Positions 61,201 to 64,000 of a DNA stretch of 64,000 nt are shown piece after piece. A model generated the notes under the pieces. That model had not been told where the DNA came from. It searched no databases and was given only the letters and a program-made list of their open reading frames with translations. This DNA comes from Brachyhypopomus gauderio. Its lineage: Eukaryota; Chordata; Actinopteri; Gymnotiformes; Hypopomidae. The DNA lies in NCBI RefSeq assembly GCF_052324685.1, contig NW_027506907.1:183583-247582 (forward strand), given 5' to 3'. A program made the position numbers and the translations under genes. Position 1 is the first letter of the stretch, and every line of letters begins with the position of its first letter.

Positions 61201-62368
61201 GAAGCACGCGAGTGACACGACATAAACGGAGAAGAGGCCGAAATGGCGTCAGGTGCAAGCCGAAGAAAACTAGAATTTTCAAGGCGATATAAACATTATT
61301 TAAGAAAATACTTGAAGTTGCTGAATGTGTACCAGACTGGGTATTTGATTTATTTAATTAAGAATAGAGGTTTTATTGTTAAGTTTACTTCTGTTGTAAA
61401 CAAACCAGTTGTCTCAGGTTGAGAGAATTTAATTTAATTTGATAGATGTAAATGCACTTTATATAGTGTAACAGTTTACTTTTGCTTTTTTTTTTTCCAA
61501 AGATTTGGGATTTTTTAACGATTTTATCCTGCACTGGTCTGTGGATGTGCAATAAATATCAAAAGTTAAACAATTTTCTGATCTACTCATTTCAACTGAC
61601 TGTGAAAACTGCTTAAAAAAAAAAAAACAATTGGCATATAACTTTTTTTTAACTGTAACGCAAATAGTTACTTTCCATGGTAACGAGTTACTTTTATTAT
61701 AGAGTAATTCAGTTACTAACTCAGTTACTTTTTTGAACAAGTAGTGAGTAACTATAACTAATTACTTTTTTAAAGTAACGTTCCCAACACTGGTTATGGT
61801 AAACTCATGCTAACAGGTGGGTTTTCCTGCCTTTACATCCATTCTTAGGCGTGCTAGTATGTTGAGGTGAGGATGAAGGCTCGCTGTAAAGGTACTCGCC
61901 TGTTCTTTCTGTCGTCTCGAGCGTCTCGGGTCTGGCGTTCCTCTCGCGGCTCCTCCCTCTTCTCTCTGCGCTCTTCCCTGCTCTTTTCCCTCTCATCCCA
62001 TTCTCTCTGCCTCTCCCTCTCCCTCTGCTCTCTCTCGCGCTCCCTCTCCTTCCTCTCTCGTTCGCGCTCCCTCTCTCGCTCCCTCTCGCGCTCCTCTCTC
62101 TCTCGCTCGCGCTCCCTCTCGCGCTCTTCCCGCTCCCTCTCCCTCTCGCGCTCCTCCCTCTCCCGCTCTCTGTCGCGCTCCCTCTCCCTGGCCCGCTCCC
62201 TCTCTGCCTCTCTCTCCTTCTCTCTCTCCCTATCTCGGTCTCTGTCGCGCTCGCGACCGTCTCGTCTCTCCTCTCCCCGCTCGCTCCTCCGCTCGTCTCT
62301 CCTCTCCTCGCGCTCCGCTTCCTCGCTGCGGCTCTGGTGGCGGCCAGGTGAGGGCGCTCTCTGATCTG
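55040..62368 (-). CDS. zc3h13: Zinc finger CCCH domain protein 13, C-terminal eight exons
   Basis: Nuclear scaffold of the WTAP/VIRMA/HAKAI part of the m6A RNA methyltransferase. Exons in order: 62368-61900, 60671-60559, 60454-59183, 59051-58491, 58034-57891, 57673-57473, 55534-55371, 55195-55040. Phases agree throughout and give about 1025 residues. The first exon is the long Arg/Glu repeat (RERERE). The 1272-nt exon holds DKHRLLSQVVRPQ, KKRKRSHG-like basic stretches, RGPRTPPPINKED, NFSDWSDEDVPERV and RSPSNDSAHR. Then come DRQDSRSHSSRRSSPESERQ, YEPISDDELDEILADSQKRE, PLDVIDVDWSSLMPK, PGAALLRFTPGAMLLRMG, LFEHDLGALNMAALNRK, LGPNCKALCARRDIAIR and a C terminus ending EVCVS. These match human ZC3H13 in order. 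The N-terminal CCCH finger exons lie beyond 64000. The downstream neighbour tm9sf2 is in tandem under 1 kb away. Confidence 0.95.
55197..55251 (+). repeat. (CA)n microsatellite at zc3h13 last-exon acceptor
   Basis: About 26 CA units joined directly to the acceptor (TG)nTAG of the final zc3h13 exon. Confidence 0.95.
55609..55695 (+). mobile_element. DNA-transposon end fragment (GTGTCAAACTCAAGGCCCGC type)
   Basis: CAGGTGTCAAACTCAAGGCC followed by CGCGGGCCAAATGTG and a second GTGGCCCGCGAGAGC is a widespread vertebrate DNA-transposon (hAT-type) terminus as I recall. Only this end is recognised here. Confidence 0.5.
55800..55925 (+). repeat. 20-bp imperfect repeat (CACGATTAACAATTCGTTCG)
   Basis: Four to five diverged copies alternating CACGATT and AATTCGT, in zc3h13 intron sequence. 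Confidence 0.75.
55925..57075. mobile_element. Fold-back element, about 285-bp inverted arms
   Basis: Arms 55925-56210 and 56792-57075 are inverted copies, roughly 95% alike by eye, around a 580-bp loop. Read inward from each end, both arms give NRDTFIRSYLLMRHxDIVAS then LAQxGITISKRHLKRI, a helix-turn-helix-like N terminus resembling teleost integrase-type transposases. The left arm has a stop after RHLK. It lies in the zc3h13 intron 57472-55535. Confidence 0.82.
57285..57315. repeat. Small palindrome ATGGCCCTC-N-GAGGGCCAT
   Basis: A perfect short stem with a loop of about 7 bases, just outside the fold-back element. Confidence 0.75.
60672..61899 (-). other. zc3h13: zc3h13 intron with GC donor
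   Basis: The donor after 61900 reads CAG|GCGAGT and the acceptor before 60671 reads TTAG|C. Phase 2 on both sides fits only if GC is used. The nearby GTACCT would give phase 0 and break the frame. The intron hosts the hAT MITE. Confidence 0.7.
60887..61792. mobile_element. 906-bp hAT-type non-autonomous transposon
   Basis: Begins CAGTGTTGCGAATAACG and ends TAACGTTCCCAACACTG, inverted termini typical of hAT MITEs. It is flanked by an identical 8-bp duplication GTTATGGT (60879-60886 and 61793-61800). The interior is rich in GTTACTTTT/AACGCCGTT motifs and carries a short ATGGCGTCAGG start but no long ORF. Confidence 0.93.
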
Positions 62369-63140
62369 CTAATCACACACAAAAAAGGGGAATCTGTTTT
62401 ACACCTATATTAAATATAACTATCACAATTAAACATTTCATGCTTTAAAAGCAGCTCTAGTTTTCAGGCATGAAAATGTGTCAGGGGTTAAAAAGGTGAG
62501 AATGGCTCAGTCAAAACCATTACCTCTTAATGAACCAATAAATAACATCAGCGACGAAAATGAGTGTAAAAAATACCAGGGTTCACGTGTTTTTATTTGG
62601 TCACAAAAGGCTAAAGCACAGTGTAAGCTATCAAATGACAAGAGTTTACAACTTCAACCTTTTCAGCCCTGGTGCGAATGTTATCTTCACACGTCCCTGG
62701 ATTCACCAGTTACAACTACAGACACACTAGAAAAAAAAAAAAGTTAACTACACAGGGTTGACGCGAACTTAACAGGCCTATCTATCTACCTATTTATTAC
62801 AAGAGCTTGTGGCTAGCTCTGACAGTGTTCAACGCTGTAGCGAACGGCAGTGACTTTGTTTTACCACAAAATATGAAAACGATTGAAACCATTAATCACC
62901 CAATTAAATCCACTGGGAAATGTACGACCTGGTAAACGTAGTGGTAAATGTACGATCTGGTAAACGTAGTGGTAAATGTACGATCTGGTAAATGTAGTGG
63001 TAAATGTACGCTCTTCTGTCCTGTCCCCGGCGTAGATAGCACTAGGTCCTGCTTCTCGTCCTGCTTAGCAGTAAAAGAATAACATGAATGAAGAACGTTC
63101 GTATGATTGAACGCAATTTGACCTCTATGATGGTTCTGGG
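62369..63140. other. zc3h13 intron, no exon recognised
   Basis: AT-rich intron upstream of the Arg/Glu exon, with a 28-bp minisatellite (62928-63008, GGTAAACGTAGTGGTAAATG, 3 copies). Confidence 0.45.
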
Positions 63141-63520
63141 TAGGGCTGCCATGATTAGTCGACTAGTCACGACTATGTCGACTACTAAAATAGTCGACGA
63201 CTAATTTATTAGTCGATGCGTCGTTTTTTTTTCTCTCCAAACTGCTGCGACAGTTTCCACTGCTGCGTCTGCGTTTCTGTCCTTGACGCACATGCGCAGT
63301 AGTGGAAACCGGGGTAGACAGTTGACGACATCCCAGGACGTTATACAGACAGGTTCTGGTATCGTGACTACCCGGCTACGGAACTCAAAAGTGCGGGATC
63401 ATTTTCCGTAGTCGGGTTCCGAAACGCGTGCAATATCTGCAAGGCAGAACTTGCCTTCCACGGCAGCACAACCGCGATGTACAACCACGTACCTGAAGCA
63501 TGTTGTGGCTAATTGTGACA
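63141..63520 (+). mobile_element. hAT transposon end with BED-finger remnant
   Basis: Begins TAGGGCTGCCATGATTAGTC, followed by repeated GTCGACTAGTCG/TAGTCGACG motifs. At 63430-63505 it reads CNICKAELAFHGSTTAMYNH, the C-x2-C half and STTAM core of a BED zinc finger found at the N terminus of ZBED/Ac-type transposases. The frame breaks before it and a stop follows, so it is dead. The other end is not in the window. Confidence 0.8.
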
Positions 63521-64000
63521 ACAATGATGAATAGGGACCGTCATCCCTGTAATCTAAATTGCTAGTTAGCTGCTAAAGTTACCATAAACAGAGCGTTAAC
63601 TTAGTACTTACTTATCGCAGGGTTGCCACCTTTTCAAGATCACGTATTATATCGCGATCGATTGCCAGTGGTTGTCGCCAGAGCGAACTAGTAACTCATT
63701 GAATCATAGATGTGGATCAGAGGTAAATAAACTCAGGGGTGATAGTGGGAAAAACTCCTGAGCCTGAACTTTTTCTGAGCGGGGGGGGGAATGTTAGTGT
63801 ACCATATTTAGAATATTTTATAATTAATCTTTAAATTAATTAATAATAAATAAGTCAGGTAATCATTATAGTGAAAAAAAACTAATTTCTATTAATATTC
63901 TGAGAAAATGCTGTAACCTAAAGATTTAGATTAGACACAATATGTTAAAAACAGGCATAATTAATTATTTATTCATTACTGTTAGTAAATTATAGGATAC
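63521..64000. other. Right edge, no exon recognised
   Basis: AT-rich DNA with a G run at 63781-63789. It is presumably still zc3h13 intron, possibly within the hAT element. No CCCH finger exon was seen. Confidence 0.35.

Noticed and set aside
61867..62364. Plus-strand Ser/Arg/Leu-rich ORF resembling an SR protein
   Set aside because: Complement of the Arg/Glu repeat exon of zc3h13; the minus-strand reading is in phase with the gene.

Overview
The window is vertebrate nuclear DNA, almost certainly a ray-finned (teleost) fish. The evidence is split genes with consensus splice sites, very dense (CA)n/(TG)n microsatellites, and teleost-type mobile elements: Tc1-like, hAT MITEs, the 3' end of an L2/Rex1-like LINE, and the SINE/L2 tail ending GTCGCTCTGGATAAGAGCGT. 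The order or species cannot be fixed from sequence alone. There is one 500-N assembly gap (3708-4207). Exons were joined by eye from splice sites, reading phase and recalled protein families; no search was run. || Layout, all four genes on the minus strand. (1) 5783-19366: the first 14 coding exons of pcca (mitochondrial propionyl-CoA carboxylase alpha), codons 1-411. The 3' half, with the biotin carrier domain, lies in or beyond the gap or off the left edge. (2) 21152-23064: zic2, three exons, a complete 401-residue five-finger transcription factor, probably the diverged zic2b-type ohnolog. (3) 23.1-41 kb: a gene-free stretch of about 18 kb filled with repeats, one LINE fragment, MITEs and a few unique islands that could be regulatory. 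(4) 41556-54117: tm9sf2, 17 exons, a complete nine-transmembrane endosomal/Golgi protein of about 655 residues. (5) 55040-62368: the last eight exons of zc3h13 (nuclear m6A-writer scaffold), with the N-terminal CCCH finger off the right edge. || The order pcca-zic2-tm9sf2 matches the human 13q32 block, with clybl and zic5 missing. The tm9sf2-zc3h13 junction is a rearrangement relative to human as I recall it. The genes share no pathway; their order reflects synteny. || The most striking property is how tandem repeats relate to splice sites. Several minisatellites contain or abut real splice junctions (pcca exon 2 acceptor; tm9sf2 exon 2 donor, exon 13 acceptor, exon 4 and exon 6 donors). Many acceptors have (TG)n where a pyrimidine tract is expected. 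The introns of tm9sf2 hold at least seven separate minisatellites, one of about 2.5 kb and one strongly G-quadruplex-prone. Other notable items are a probable GC-AG intron in zc3h13, a hAT MITE with a perfect 8-bp target duplication, and a 285-bp-arm fold-back of transposase-related sequence inside zc3h13.
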